In this document: positions 17,298-25,501 of the stretch, piece by piece
Layout: every line of letters begins with the position of its first letter
Position numbering within the stretch: the stretch's first letter is position 1
Source of the DNA: Prevotella sp. UBA1378
GTDB lineage: Bacteria > Bacteroidota > Bacteroidia > Bacteroidales > Bacteroidaceae
Length of the DNA stretch: 30,685 bases
Direction: 5' to 3'
NCBI GenBank assembly: GCA_002305505.1
Contig: DBRC01000010.1
Coordinates: 16,115-46,799 of the forward strand
Made by a program: the position numbers and the translations under genes
The notes under the pieces: model-generated
Database searches by the model: none
What the model was told of the DNA's origin: nothing
The model's input: the letters and a program-made list of their open reading frames with translations, nothing else

Positions 17298-17939
17298 ATG
17301 GAAAAGGACAAGAAAGAAAGGACAAGCGGGAAACCGCAGGAGGGCTCCACAGAGCCGGGGAGAAAGGGGAAGCTGATAATCTTCTCCGCCCCTTCGGGCT
17401 CGGGCAAGTCGACCATTGTACAATGGCTCATGGCAACGCACCCGGAGTTGCGGCTGGCATTCTCCGTCTCGTGCACGAGCCGTGCACCGAGAGGTACGGA
17501 ACGCGACGGCGTGGAATATTTCTTCGTAACGGCCGAGGAGTTCCGCCGGCGCATCAGCCGCGGCGAGTTCCTGGAATACGAGGAGGTATACGCCGACCGC
17601 TTCTACGGCACACTGAAAGAACAGGTGGAACGGCAGCGGGAAGCCGGGGATAACGTGGTGTTCGACGTTGATGTGAAAGGCGGATGCAACATCAAGGAAT
17701 ACTATGGCGGCGATGCCCTGAGCCTGTTCATACAGCCGCCCTCGGTAGAAGAGCTGCGCCGCCGGCTCGAAGGGCGTGCCACCGACAGTGAAGAGGCTAT
17801 CAGCCAGCGACTGGCAAAGGCCGAGTACGAACTGACGTTCGCCCCGAAGTTCGACCGCATCGTCGTCAACGACGACCTCGAAACGGCCAAGCAGGAAACG
17901 CTGGAGCTGGTGAGCGAATTCCTGGGAGGAAAGGCGTGA
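17298..17939 (+). CDS. gmk: Guanylate kinase
   Basis: 213 residues. It phosphorylates GMP/dGMP to GDP/dGDP with ATP in the cytoplasm. The P-loop SAPSGSGKST is at residues 30-39. The GMP-binding region SCTSRAPRGTERDGVEYFF and the following EFLEYEEVYADRFYGT are typical. The only ATG places about 24 charged residues (MEKDKKERTSGKP...) before the domain, a short extension that many homologues lack. The stop codon overlaps the nadD start by 3 nt (GTGA), so translation is probably coupled. Confidence 0.96.
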   Translation: MEKDKKERTSGKPQEGSTEPGRKGKLIIFSAPSGSGKSTIVQWLMATHPELRLAFSVSCTSRAPRGTERDGVEYFFVTAEEFRRRISRGEFLEYEEVYADRFYGTLKEQVERQREAGDNVVFDVDVKGGCNIKEYYGGDALSLFIQPPSVEELRRRLEGRATDSEEAISQRLAKAEYELTFAPKFDRIVVNDDLETAKQETLELVSEFLGGKA

Positions 17940-18514
17940 GCATACGTACCGGCATCTTCGGCGGCTCGTTCAATCCCGTACACAACGGGCATGTCGCACT
18001 GGCAAAGCAACTGTTGGAACTGGCCGGATTAGACGAGGTGTGGTTTGTGGTATCGCCCCATAACCCGCTGAAGCGCGAGGCCGACCTGCTCGACGACAGT
18101 CAGCGGCTGAGGATGGTGCAGCTGGCTTTGGCCGGCGAGCCGCAACTGAAGGCCTGCGACTACGAGTTCAAGCTGCCGCGGCCTTCCTACACATGGAATA
18201 CGCTGCAGGCCATGGAACGCGACTACCCCGGGCACAGCTTCACCTTGCTCATCGGGGGCGACAACTGGGAACACTTCGGCCGCTGGTACCGCCATGAGGA
18301 CATCGTGCGCCGTTATCCCATCGTGATATACCCCCGTGCCGGAAGTACCCTCGACCTGTCGGCTTTGCCGCAGGGCGTGAGAGCCGTAGCCACGGAGCTC
18401 ATCGACCTGTCGGGTACCCGTATACGCCGGATGATAGCCGATGGGCAACCGATAACGGGGAAAGTACCTGCTGCCGTGGCCGACTATATCGCGCGCCGGC
18501 ATCTCTATGAATAA
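17936..18514 (+). CDS. nadD: Nicotinate-nucleotide adenylyltransferase
   Basis: 192 residues from a GTG start that overlaps the gmk stop. It adenylates nicotinate mononucleotide to deamido-NAD in NAD synthesis. The nucleotidyltransferase motif GGSFNPVHNGH (the HxGH class) lies at the N-terminus and the second ATP motif, LSGTRIRRMIADG, near residues 160-173. GTG is chosen because the family begins only a few residues before IFGGSFNP and no ATG fits. Confidence 0.96.
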   Translation: MSIRTGIFGGSFNPVHNGHVALAKQLLELAGLDEVWFVVSPHNPLKREADLLDDSQRLRMVQLALAGEPQLKACDYEFKLPRPSYTWNTLQAMERDYPGHSFTLLIGGDNWEHFGRWYRHEDIVRRYPIVIYPRAGSTLDLSALPQGVRAVATELIDLSGTRIRRMIADGQPITGKVPAAVADYIARRHLYE

Positions 18515-18528
18515 AACAACGTGTCAGG

Positions 18529-20340
18529 ATGAAACTGTTAAAGATACTGGAGCAAACAGCAAGCAAGGCATTCTACCCCATTAAAGCGAATGCCGCCTTT
18601 TTCCTCTTTATGTTCGTGTTGGGCACCGCCTGTTCCCGACTCGAAGTGCTCCCTGTCAGGAACCCGGCTGTCTATGCCCATGCCACGGCCGAGCTCTTCG
18701 TCGACCTGTTCCTGCTTTGCACGTTGCTGGCACTGATACCCGCCCGTATCCGCCGCTGGGTGCGCGGAGCAGCCGCCACCGTGCTGTACGCCACGGCCAT
18801 CGTCGATGTCTACTGCTTCGTGAGGTTCGGTTCGAAGCTCACGCCCACCATGCTGCTGCTCGTGGGCGAGACCAACGGCAATGAGGCTGCAGAGTTCCTA
18901 AGCACCTACCTCAGCTGGGATCTTATGCGCACCGAATTAGGATGGATTCTGCTGATTGCCTTGACACATGCACTATGGGCGGTGGCTTACCGCTACTTCA
19001 GGCGCAAAAGCCGATGGGACGGTGTGCACCTCTCGCCCACTTACCAACGGCTGGCAGACAGCATGGCCGGCGCCGTTGTCATCGTGCTGCTTACCTGTGC
19101 ATGGCAACAGAGCTGGCCCAACAAAAAAGCGATGTACCGGCTGATGACTTATGACAACATCGGCGACGTGGAGCACGAACTGACCCGCCCCGACAAGGCC
19201 GAGCAATACCTGCCCATCTACCGGCTGGCATTCAGTATTTATGCCAACCGGCTGGCATCCAAGCAAATCGACCGCCTCATTGCTGCTACCGGGCAAGTGC
19301 GGGTGGACAGTTGCTCTTTCAGCAGCAAGAACATCGTACTCATCATCGGGGAGAGCTTCAATAAGCACCATTCACAACTATACGGATACGGCATGCCCAC
19401 CACACCGAGGCAACTGCAATGGCAGGAAACGGGCCAATTGATACCATTCACCGACGTGGTGTCGCCGTGGAACCTCACAAGCTTTGTCTTCAAGAGCGTT
19501 TTCTCGATGCACTGCACAGGCGACCCGGGCGAATGGTGCGACTATCCGCTCTTCCCCCAGCTCTTCCGACAGGCCGGCTACCACGTCACGTTCATCACCA
19601 ACCAGTTCCTGCCGCAGGCACGCGAGGCCGTCTTCGACTTCAGCGGGGGCTTCTTCCTTAACAACCCGGCGCTGAGCAAGGTGCTGTTCGACACGCGCAA
19701 CACCAGTCTGCACACTTACGACGAAGGCGTGCTGCGCGACTACGACCGCCTGAAACCGGAGAGGGGGAGCTATAACCTCATCCTCTTCCATCTGAAAGGG
19801 CAGCACGTGACCTACCGCGACAGGGTGCCGCGCCACCAACGGAAGCTAAAAAAAAGCGACTACAACAGGCCGGAACTGGACAACCGCGCCCTCAGCATCC
19901 TTGCCGACTACGACAACGCCACGCTCTATAACGACTCGATAGTGGATGCTATCATAAAGCGCTTCGAGAACGAAGACGCCATCGTCATCTACATGCCCGA
20001 CCATGCCGAGGAATGTTTCGGCGACGGGATGAATGTATTCGGACGGCTACATTCGGCCGACATCGACTACCGGCTGGCTAAGGAGGAGTTTGAGATTCCG
20101 TTCTGGATATGGTGCTCACGCAAATACATCGCAGCGCATCCCGGCATCTACGCCGAGGTGGCAGCCGCCAGGCGCCAGCCCTACATGATCGACCGCCTGC
20201 CCCACCTGCTGCTCTACCTTGCAGGCATCCATGCCCCCGGCTACAAGGAGCGCTACAACCTGCTGGCGCCCCGTTACGACGCAAAGGCGCCGCGGATGCT
20301 CAAGGCGACAGTCGACTACAACAAACTGAAAAAGAGATGA
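18529..20340 (+). CDS. Membrane phosphoethanolamine transferase-like protein (sulfatase fold)
   Basis: 603 residues. The N-terminal part has about five membrane segments (near 23-35, 55-71, 81-99, 135-154, 178-192), followed by a periplasmic alkaline-phosphatase/sulfatase-type domain from about residue 265. Metal-site motifs are visible: IIGES (E275), a candidate nucleophile Thr in SPWNLTSF (T317), HLKGQH (421-426), MPDHAEE (D491, H492) and GRLHS (H508). This arrangement is that of EptA/CptA/OpgE-type enzymes, which move phosphoethanolamine from phosphatidylethanolamine to lipid A, core sugars or other glycans. The acceptor cannot be read from sequence. The gene starts 14 nt after nadD and overlaps the next start by 4 nt (ATGA), opening the envelope part of the operon. 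Confidence 0.88.
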   Translation: MKLLKILEQTASKAFYPIKANAAFFLFMFVLGTACSRLEVLPVRNPAVYAHATAELFVDLFLLCTLLALIPARIRRWVRGAAATVLYATAIVDVYCFVRFGSKLTPTMLLLVGETNGNEAAEFLSTYLSWDLMRTELGWILLIALTHALWAVAYRYFRRKSRWDGVHLSPTYQRLADSMAGAVVIVLLTCAWQQSWPNKKAMYRLMTYDNIGDVEHELTRPDKAEQYLPIYRLAFSIYANRLASKQIDRLIAATGQVRVDSCSFSSKNIVLIIGESFNKHHSQLYGYGMPTTPRQLQWQETGQLIPFTDVVSPWNLTSFVFKSVFSMHCTGDPGEWCDYPLFPQLFRQAGYHVTFITNQFLPQAREAVFDFSGGFFLNNPALSKVLFDTRNTSLHTYDEGVLRDYDRLKPERGSYNLILFHLKGQHVTYRDRVPRHQRKLKKSDYNRPELDNRALSILADYDNATLYNDSIVDAIIKRFENEDAIVIYMPDHAEECFGDGMNVFGRLHSADIDYRLAKEEFEIPFWIWCSRKYIAAHPGIYAEVAAARRQPYMIDRLPHLLLYLAGIHAPGYKERYNLLAPRYDAKAPRMLKATVDYNKLKKR

Positions 20341-21383
20341 AAGACCGACAATTACTGAGCCGCGACGAATGCTCGGCACTGAGGGGCATTGCCATCCTTG
20401 CCATCGTGCTGCACAACTACTGCCACTGGCTGGGGTTTGCCGTGAAAGAGAACGAATACCTGTTCTCCGAGGATAACAACGACGGGCTGCTCCGCGTGCT
20501 CGCACACCCCGACATGTACCTGCCCGTACACCTGCTTTCCTATTTCGGCCACTACGGTGTGCCCGTATTCCTGTTCCTGAGCGGCTTCGGACTGGTGCTG
20601 AAATACGAGCGTGGAGGCGGCCTGCCTGCTGCCGGGTTCGTGCGCTTCCACTACTTGAAGCTGCTGCGCATCATGATTGCCGGGTTCGTGGCTTTCACCA
20701 TGTACGACACGATGACGCCCGGTGCCCACCGGTGGCACTGGCACGAGGTGATAGCCCAGCTGCTGATGTACATCAACCTTCTGCCCCAGCCCGACAAGAT
20801 TATCTGGCCCGGCCCTTACTGGTTCTTCGGACTGATGCTGCAGCTCTACATCGTTTACCGCCTGGTGCTCTACCGCCGCCACTGGGGCGTGGCCGCCGGA
20901 GCCGTACTGGCGTGCTGGCTCGTGCAGGCTGCCTGTGCACCCGAGGGGGAGATGCTCAACCGCCTGCGCTACAACTGCATCGGCGGCATGCTGCCGTTCT
21001 GCGCCGGACTGCTAACGGCAAGAGCCCGGCTCACGGTGTCCTTGGGACGGGCGGGATGGGCCGGCATGGCAGCTGCGGCTTCGGTACTCGCCGCCGCCCT
21101 CTGCTTCGCCTACCAGTCGTGGTTCTGGGTACCGCTGCTGATTATCGCAGCCTCGGTAGGCGTGGTGAAGGCAATACCGCCCGCCGTGCTGAAACCGCTG
21201 ATATGGACGGGGGGCGTCTCGGCAGCCATGTTCGTCTCGCACCCCATCGCCCGTAAGGTTTTCATCCCCGTCAGCCGCCGCGGCGACGTCTACGACGGGC
21301 TGGTGCTCTACATCGTGGCCGCCATCGCACTGGCATGGCTCTTCCAACTGATTACCGACAAGATACCACATCCCAAACAATGA
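20337..21383 (+). CDS. Acyltransferase 3 family membrane protein (first of two)
   Basis: 348 residues from the ATG that overlaps the previous stop (ATGA). It is multi-spanning. Family features include RGIAILAIVLHNYCHW (R16, H26 as the R...H motif), the YGVPVFLFLSGFGLVLKY motif and a basic loop around FHYLKLLRI. Acyltransferase-3 proteins carry acyl groups, mostly acetyl, across or at the inner membrane to sugars. The acceptor is not known. A longer frame beginning inside the phosphoethanolamine transferase gene is not needed and its extra residues are not family-like. The neighbour at 21380 is from the same superfamily but clearly diverged, so this is not a recent duplication. Confidence 0.88.
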   Translation: MKDRQLLSRDECSALRGIAILAIVLHNYCHWLGFAVKENEYLFSEDNNDGLLRVLAHPDMYLPVHLLSYFGHYGVPVFLFLSGFGLVLKYERGGGLPAAGFVRFHYLKLLRIMIAGFVAFTMYDTMTPGAHRWHWHEVIAQLLMYINLLPQPDKIIWPGPYWFFGLMLQLYIVYRLVLYRRHWGVAAGAVLACWLVQAACAPEGEMLNRLRYNCIGGMLPFCAGLLTARARLTVSLGRAGWAGMAAAASVLAAALCFAYQSWFWVPLLIIAASVGVVKAIPPAVLKPLIWTGGVSAAMFVSHPIARKVFIPVSRRGDVYDGLVLYIVAAIALAWLFQLITDKIPHPKQ

Positions 21384-22378
21384 TGAACAAACCAATAGAG
21401 ATTTCGCTCCTGAGCCGCTTCCGCCCCGAACTGATGGGCACGGCGATGCTGATGGTGATGCTGTTCCACGTAGGCGGCATGCGCTGCGATACGATAGCAT
21501 ACGCCGTCAGCCGGTGCGGCAACGTAGGCGTCGACATGTTCCTTTTCCTCAGCGGCATCGGCCTGTGGTTCGCATGGGTCAAGAACCAGTCGCTGCGCCA
21601 TTTCTTCTACCGCCGCTACATCCGTATCTACCCGGCATGGCTGGTCATGGCCTGCCTGTATTACCTGCCCTTGTATGCCGCCGGAAAGATGACTGCCGCC
21701 TATACTGCGGCCGAAATCCTCGTCAACTGGGGATTCTGGGAGCGCGACGAGCTCACGTTCTGGTTCATCCCCTCCATCATGATGCTCTACACCGTAGCCC
21801 CGGCCTACATGGAACTGATACGCCGCCACCCGGCCTACCGCTGGCTGCCCGTATGCTTCATGACGCTCTCCGTGCTCATCCAGTACTGGCCGCCGCTGCA
21901 CGGCACCGTGGGACACTTGGAGATTTTCTTCAGCCGCATCCCCATCTTCCTGTTAGGCATCAATGCCGGCCTCTGGGTGAAAGAGCAGCGCGCGTGGCCA
22001 GCTTCGTCGGTGTGGCTCGTCCTCGTGATGTTCGTGCTCAGCGCCGTGGCCTGTGTCAATTTCGAATACGGCCTGCGCCCGCGCTTCCCGCTGTTCATAG
22101 AGCGCATGGTGTACATCCCGCTCTCGGTGTCGATGATGCTGCTGCTGTCGATGGCGTTCGACAGGGCGCCGCGGCGGATACTCAAGGCCCTTTCGTTCGT
22201 GGGCGGCATCAGTCTCGAACTCTATCTCATCCACATCCATTTCGTGCTGAAATACCTGCAGCCTTACCGGATGGGCTACTGGCTCACGGCGCTGGCCATG
22301 ATTGCACTGTCAACCGCATTGGCATGGCTGCTCCACCGGCTGATCGACCTTGCTGTTTCTAAACTTCCCGAAAAATGA
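21380..22378 (+). CDS. Acyltransferase 3 family membrane protein (second of two)
   Basis: 332 residues from an ATG overlapping the upstream stop by 4 nt; ATG-ATG gives Met-Met-Asn-Lys at the start. Family marks are RFRPELMG...MLFHVGG (R15, H30), NVGVDMFLFLSGIGLWF, FYRRYIRIYPAW and FWFIPSIMMLY. About ten membrane segments are predicted by eye. It probably O-acylates a surface glycan, perhaps the same one as its upstream neighbour at a different position. Its end overlaps the UbiA-type gene by 4 nt. Confidence 0.88.
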   Translation: MMNKPIEISLLSRFRPELMGTAMLMVMLFHVGGMRCDTIAYAVSRCGNVGVDMFLFLSGIGLWFAWVKNQSLRHFFYRRYIRIYPAWLVMACLYYLPLYAAGKMTAAYTAAEILVNWGFWERDELTFWFIPSIMMLYTVAPAYMELIRRHPAYRWLPVCFMTLSVLIQYWPPLHGTVGHLEIFFSRIPIFLLGINAGLWVKEQRAWPASSVWLVLVMFVLSAVACVNFEYGLRPRFPLFIERMVYIPLSVSMMLLLSMAFDRAPRRILKALSFVGGISLELYLIHIHFVLKYLQPYRMGYWLTALAMIALSTALAWLLHRLIDLAVSKLPEK

Positions 22379-23262
22379 GCATGCACCTTTCCGTATTGAA
22401 AATCATCCGCCCCAAGCAGTGGACGAAGAATCTATTTGTGCTGCTGCCGATGTTCTTCGGCGGCGCGCTGCTCGACTGCCACGACCTGTACGCCTCGCTC
22501 GTCACGCTGGCAGCGTTCTGCTGCGCAGCCTCGTCGATTTACTGCTTCAACGACATCATCGACGTGGAGGCCGACCGCCGGCACCCCGTGAAGTGCCGCC
22601 GCCCGGTAGCGTCGGGGGCTGTCACGATGCGCCAAGCCCGCCTGCTGATGGCCGCGATGCTCGGCCTGTCGCTGCTGTCGCTGCTCCTGCTCCCCGGCAA
22701 CCGCTTGCGGGTGGGCGCCGTCATTGCGGCCTACTATGTGCTGAACCTGCTCTATTGCTACAGGCTCAAGGAGTATGCCATCGTCGACGTGTGCATCATC
22801 GCCGCCGGCTTCGTGCTCCGCATCCTCGCCGGCGGCATGGCTACCGATATCGTGCTGAGCAACTGGCTGGTACTGATGACCTTCCTGCTCACGCTGTTCC
22901 TCTCGTTCGCCAAGCGGCGCGACGACGTGCTGCGCATGAACCAGACGGGCGAGGCGCCGCGCAAGAACACCATCCGCTACAACCTGACGTTCATCAACCA
23001 GGCTGTCACCATCTCTGCCAGCGTCACGCTCGTGTGCTACATCATGTATACGGTGTCGCCCGAGGTGGTGGGCAATTTCCATACGCAGTACCTCTACCTC
23101 ACCAGTATCTTCGTCATCGTAGGACTGCTGCGCTACATACAGATTGCCGTGGTCGACGAGAAAAGCGGCGACCCTACCAAGGTGGTGCTGCACGACCGCT
23201 TCACGCAGCTCGTCATTGCGGGCTGGGTGATTACCTTCCTGTTCATCATTTATATCTTATAG
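22375..23262 (+). CDS. UbiA-type prenyltransferase, polyprenyl-phosphate phosphoribosyltransferase-like
   Basis: 295 residues, polytopic. The first Asp-rich motif is ND60IID63VEAD67RRHPVK and the second region has YAIVDVCIIAAGFVLRILAGG. The RPKQWTKN start, the RHPVK...RPVASG segment and the GFVLR..AGG segment resemble mycobacterial Rv3806c (DPPR synthase), which joins PRPP to decaprenyl phosphate, more than menaquinone or heme-O UbiA enzymes. The predicted product is polyprenyl-phosphoryl-5-phosphoribose at the inner membrane. A HAD phosphatase gene starts one base after its stop, which fits removal of the 5-phosphate next. A quinone-type prenyltransferase is the main alternative. No quinone genes are nearby. 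Confidence 0.8.
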   Translation: MSMHLSVLKIIRPKQWTKNLFVLLPMFFGGALLDCHDLYASLVTLAAFCCAASSIYCFNDIIDVEADRRHPVKCRRPVASGAVTMRQARLLMAAMLGLSLLSLLLLPGNRLRVGAVIAAYYVLNLLYCYRLKEYAIVDVCIIAAGFVLRILAGGMATDIVLSNWLVLMTFLLTLFLSFAKRRDDVLRMNQTGEAPRKNTIRYNLTFINQAVTISASVTLVCYIMYTVSPEVVGNFHTQYLYLTSIFVIVGLLRYIQIAVVDEKSGDPTKVVLHDRFTQLVIAGWVITFLFIIYIL

Positions 23263-23263
23263 C

Positions 23264-23881
23264 ATGGCGGCTGCAAACAACGGAACACGCCCCCCGCAAC
23301 AGACGGTATATGCCTTCGACTTCGACGGCACGCTGACCACGCGCGACACGCTCATCGAGTTCATACGCTATGCGCGGGGCACGGCGGCCCTAACGGCCGG
23401 TGTCATGCGCTATTCCCCGCTGCTGGTGCTCATGAAGCTGCGCCTTTACCCCAACTGGAAAATAAAACAGCGCATCTTCGCCCACTTCTTCGGCGGCATG
23501 GCGGCGGCTGAGTTCGACGCCCTATGCGCCCGCTTCGCGGCCGACAACACGCAACTGCTCCGCCCGGCCGGCGTCGAGGAGCTGCACCGCGCACGGAGCA
23601 GGGGGGGGCAGGTGGTGATTGTCAGTGCCAGCATCGACAACTGGGTACGCCCGTTCTTCCCCGGCATCCACGTGCTGGGCACGCAAATAGAGACGGAGGG
23701 TGGCTGCCTGACGGGGCGTTTCCGCTCGGCCAACTGCTACGGGAAGGAGAAGGTGGGCCGCCTCCTGGCTGCCTACCCCGACCGCCGCAGTTACCGGCTG
23801 ATTGCTTACGGCGACAGCCGCGGCGACAGCGAATTGCTTGCCGCCGCCGACGAAGCACATTATAAACCATTCAGAAAATGA
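23264..23881 (+). CDS. HAD superfamily (subclass IB) phosphatase
   Basis: 205 residues. HAD motif I is FDFDGTLTTRDT, motif II lies in VIVSASIDNW, and motif IV is AYGDSRGDSELL, with a SerB-like IB cap segment between them (about 35-95). The enzyme hydrolyses a phosphomonoester using the first Asp and Mg2+ in the cytoplasm. The substrate is not evident from sequence. Its place between the UbiA-type transferase and the membrane protein at 23878 makes the 5-phosphate of a lipid-linked phosphoribose the best inference. In mycobacteria that step is assigned to a different, PAP2-type phosphatase. The stop overlaps the next start by 4 nt. Confidence 0.85.
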   Translation: MAAANNGTRPPQQTVYAFDFDGTLTTRDTLIEFIRYARGTAALTAGVMRYSPLLVLMKLRLYPNWKIKQRIFAHFFGGMAAAEFDALCARFAADNTQLLRPAGVEELHRARSRGGQVVIVSASIDNWVRPFFPGIHVLGTQIETEGGCLTGRFRSANCYGKEKVGRLLAAYPDRRSYRLIAYGDSRGDSELLAAADEAHYKPFRK

Positions 23882-25305
23882 AGAGAATCACCGGGTTTTT
23901 CCGCATCCGCCCCGAGGAGCGGTGGCCGGGCACCATCGCCCTGCTCGCCGTCCTCACGCTTAATGCCCTGTTCGTATACAGGATGGCCGGCAAGCTGTTG
24001 CCCATATACCGGGGCAAAGAGCTGACAAGCAACCTGCTGGACAACTTCCACGTGTCGGGATTCGACCCCATCACGCTCATCACCATCTCCTCCTGGATGC
24101 ACGGCTACAACGTGTTCCGCCATCCGCTGCTGGCGCTGTTCATGTATCCTTTCGCCCTGCTGAACAGTGCGTGCGAGGCATTGTTCGGCGTCAACTGTGC
24201 CTTGTTCATTGCCGCCGCGATGATGGCGGCATGTGCCTTCTATTCGTTTATCTTCATCCGCCGCATCTTCCGCGATGTGCTCCGGCTGCCGGCTGCCGAC
24301 GCCAACCTGCTCTCGGCACTGTTCTTCTCGTTCGGCTACGTCATGCTCATCACTTTCGTGTCCGACCACTTCGGATTTTCCATGGCCCTGCTGCTCTTTG
24401 CGCTCTACACCGCCGGACGCCGCATGCGCGGGGGGCGGCTGCTGCCTACATGGCAAACGGCGCTCCTGCTCATCGCCGCTACCGGCATCACCACCACCAA
24501 CAGCGTGAAGATTGTGCTGGCACAGCTGTCCGTAAACCGCCGCCGCTTCTTTTCGCCCCGCAACCTGCTGCTGGGCATCGCCGTGCCCGCCGCCGCACTG
24601 TGGATGGTATGCCAGTACCAGTACCGCACTTTCATCATGCCGGGCGAAAAGGTGCGGTATGCAGCCAACATGAAGAAAAGGGCAGCCGAGGCGGAGAAGA
24701 AGGCTGAAAAGGAGAAAGAACTGAAGATAGCCTATGCGCAGGCCGATTCGGCCGGAAGGGCGCGCATCGACAGCCTGCGCAGCCGTAAGCCGGCCGTGCG
24801 CACAAAGATGGGGCGCCCCATCAGCAAGAAAGGGTTCATGCTGTGGACCGACGTTACCACCTCGCGCACACGGACCATAACCGAGAATTTCTTCGGCGAG
24901 TCGATACAGCTGCACCGTAGCCATCTGCTGGGCGATGTGCTGCTGTCGCGCCCGATGTTCGTTGCCTACGACTGGACTGCCAACTACATCGCCGAGGCCC
25001 TGCTTGTATTCCTTTTCCTTGCCGGCATCTGGTGCGGCCGCCGCTCCCGCTTCCTCTGGCTGGCCCTGTCGTGGATGGCCTGCGACTTGGCACTGCACAT
25101 CGGACTGGGTTTCGGCATCAACGAAGTGTACATCATGTCGCCCCACTGGCTGTTCATCATCCCCGTGGCCATCGCCTTCGCCTTCAGGCAAGCCTCCGGC
25201 CGCCCGCTGCTCGCCCTGCGCGTACTCACCGCCGCCCTCGCCGCCTTCTTCTTGCTATACAACGGCACGCTGCTGGCCGGCTTCCTGCTCACACCGGTCA
25301 GCTGA
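23878..25305 (+). CDS. Polytopic membrane protein, GT-C glycosyltransferase-like
   Basis: 475 residues with about ten membrane segments. The first segment (about 18-35) is followed by a long polar loop with GFDPITLITISSW (D63) and YNVFRHPLL (R81-H82-P83), then further segments. An acidic first loop and a short aromatic/HP motif before the third helix resemble GT-C enzymes that use polyprenyl-phosphate sugars. A Lys/Glu-rich, probably coiled insertion lies around residues 259-300 (MKKRAAEAEKKAEKEKEL). It closes the operon after the lipid-phosphopentose genes, so it may use or flip that donor. This is inference, and a family of unknown function is the safer label. Confidence 0.6.
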   Translation: MKRITGFFRIRPEERWPGTIALLAVLTLNALFVYRMAGKLLPIYRGKELTSNLLDNFHVSGFDPITLITISSWMHGYNVFRHPLLALFMYPFALLNSACEALFGVNCALFIAAAMMAACAFYSFIFIRRIFRDVLRLPAADANLLSALFFSFGYVMLITFVSDHFGFSMALLLFALYTAGRRMRGGRLLPTWQTALLLIAATGITTTNSVKIVLAQLSVNRRRFFSPRNLLLGIAVPAAALWMVCQYQYRTFIMPGEKVRYAANMKKRAAEAEKKAEKEKELKIAYAQADSAGRARIDSLRSRKPAVRTKMGRPISKKGFMLWTDVTTSRTRTITENFFGESIQLHRSHLLGDVLLSRPMFVAYDWTANYIAEALLVFLFLAGIWCGRRSRFLWLALSWMACDLALHIGLGFGINEVYIMSPHWLFIIPVAIAFAFRQASGRPLLALRVLTAALAAFFLLYNGTLLAGFLLTPVS

Positions 25306-25441
25306 TTTCAGATTAACCGACCGGCCCCTATGAATCCGGAACGGAAAGATAATCCCGAATCAGTCGTTAGAAACAAAAAAGGTGTACAGCTTCTACTGAC
25401 CTATTTGTGGTTAAAATATGTATAAGTATAGGTATCCCCAG

Positions 25442-25470
25442 TTGAATCTGAAGAAATTGTTGTATTTTTG
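25442..25470 (+). promoter_or_regulatory. Putative promoter of the M15 peptidase gene
   Basis: TTG at 25442-25444 and TATTTTTG at 25463-25470 are separated by 18 nt, close to Bacteroidetes -33/-7 spacing. The -7 element ends 31 nt before the ATG at 25502. It separates this gene from the envelope operon ending at 25305. The rest of the 25306-25486 gap shows only a weak 6-bp stem at 25294-25324. Confidence 0.65.
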
Positions 25471-25501
25471 CAGCATAACTTGAGATTTGTTAAGGCTTGC
25501 T

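Noticed and set aside
20109..20336. Upstream in-frame extension of the first acyltransferase
   Set aside because: It would lie wholly inside the phosphoethanolamine transferase gene and adds Arg/Pro/His-rich residues. The ATGA overlap at 20337 is the natural start.
21335..21379. Upstream extension of the second acyltransferase
   Set aside because: It would overlap the first acyltransferase by about 50 nt from a non-ATG start. The ATGA overlap at 21380 fits the operon style.
22350..23336. 328-codon frame overlapping the UbiA-type gene on the same strand
   Set aside because: The translation is mainly Arg, His, Pro and Ala, typical of a shifted frame, while the other frame gives a polytopic protein with conserved Asp motifs.
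23860..25191. 443-codon minus-strand frame opposite the GT-C-like gene
   Set aside because: It is rich in Gln, Glu, His and Gly with no hydrophobic pattern or motif. The plus-strand frame has clear membrane segments and overlaps its neighbour as operon genes do.
25294..25324. CCGGTC/GACCGG stem as terminator of the envelope operon
   Set aside because: Only 6 bp with a 19-nt loop, overlapping the last codons and lacking a T-run. It is too weak to call.
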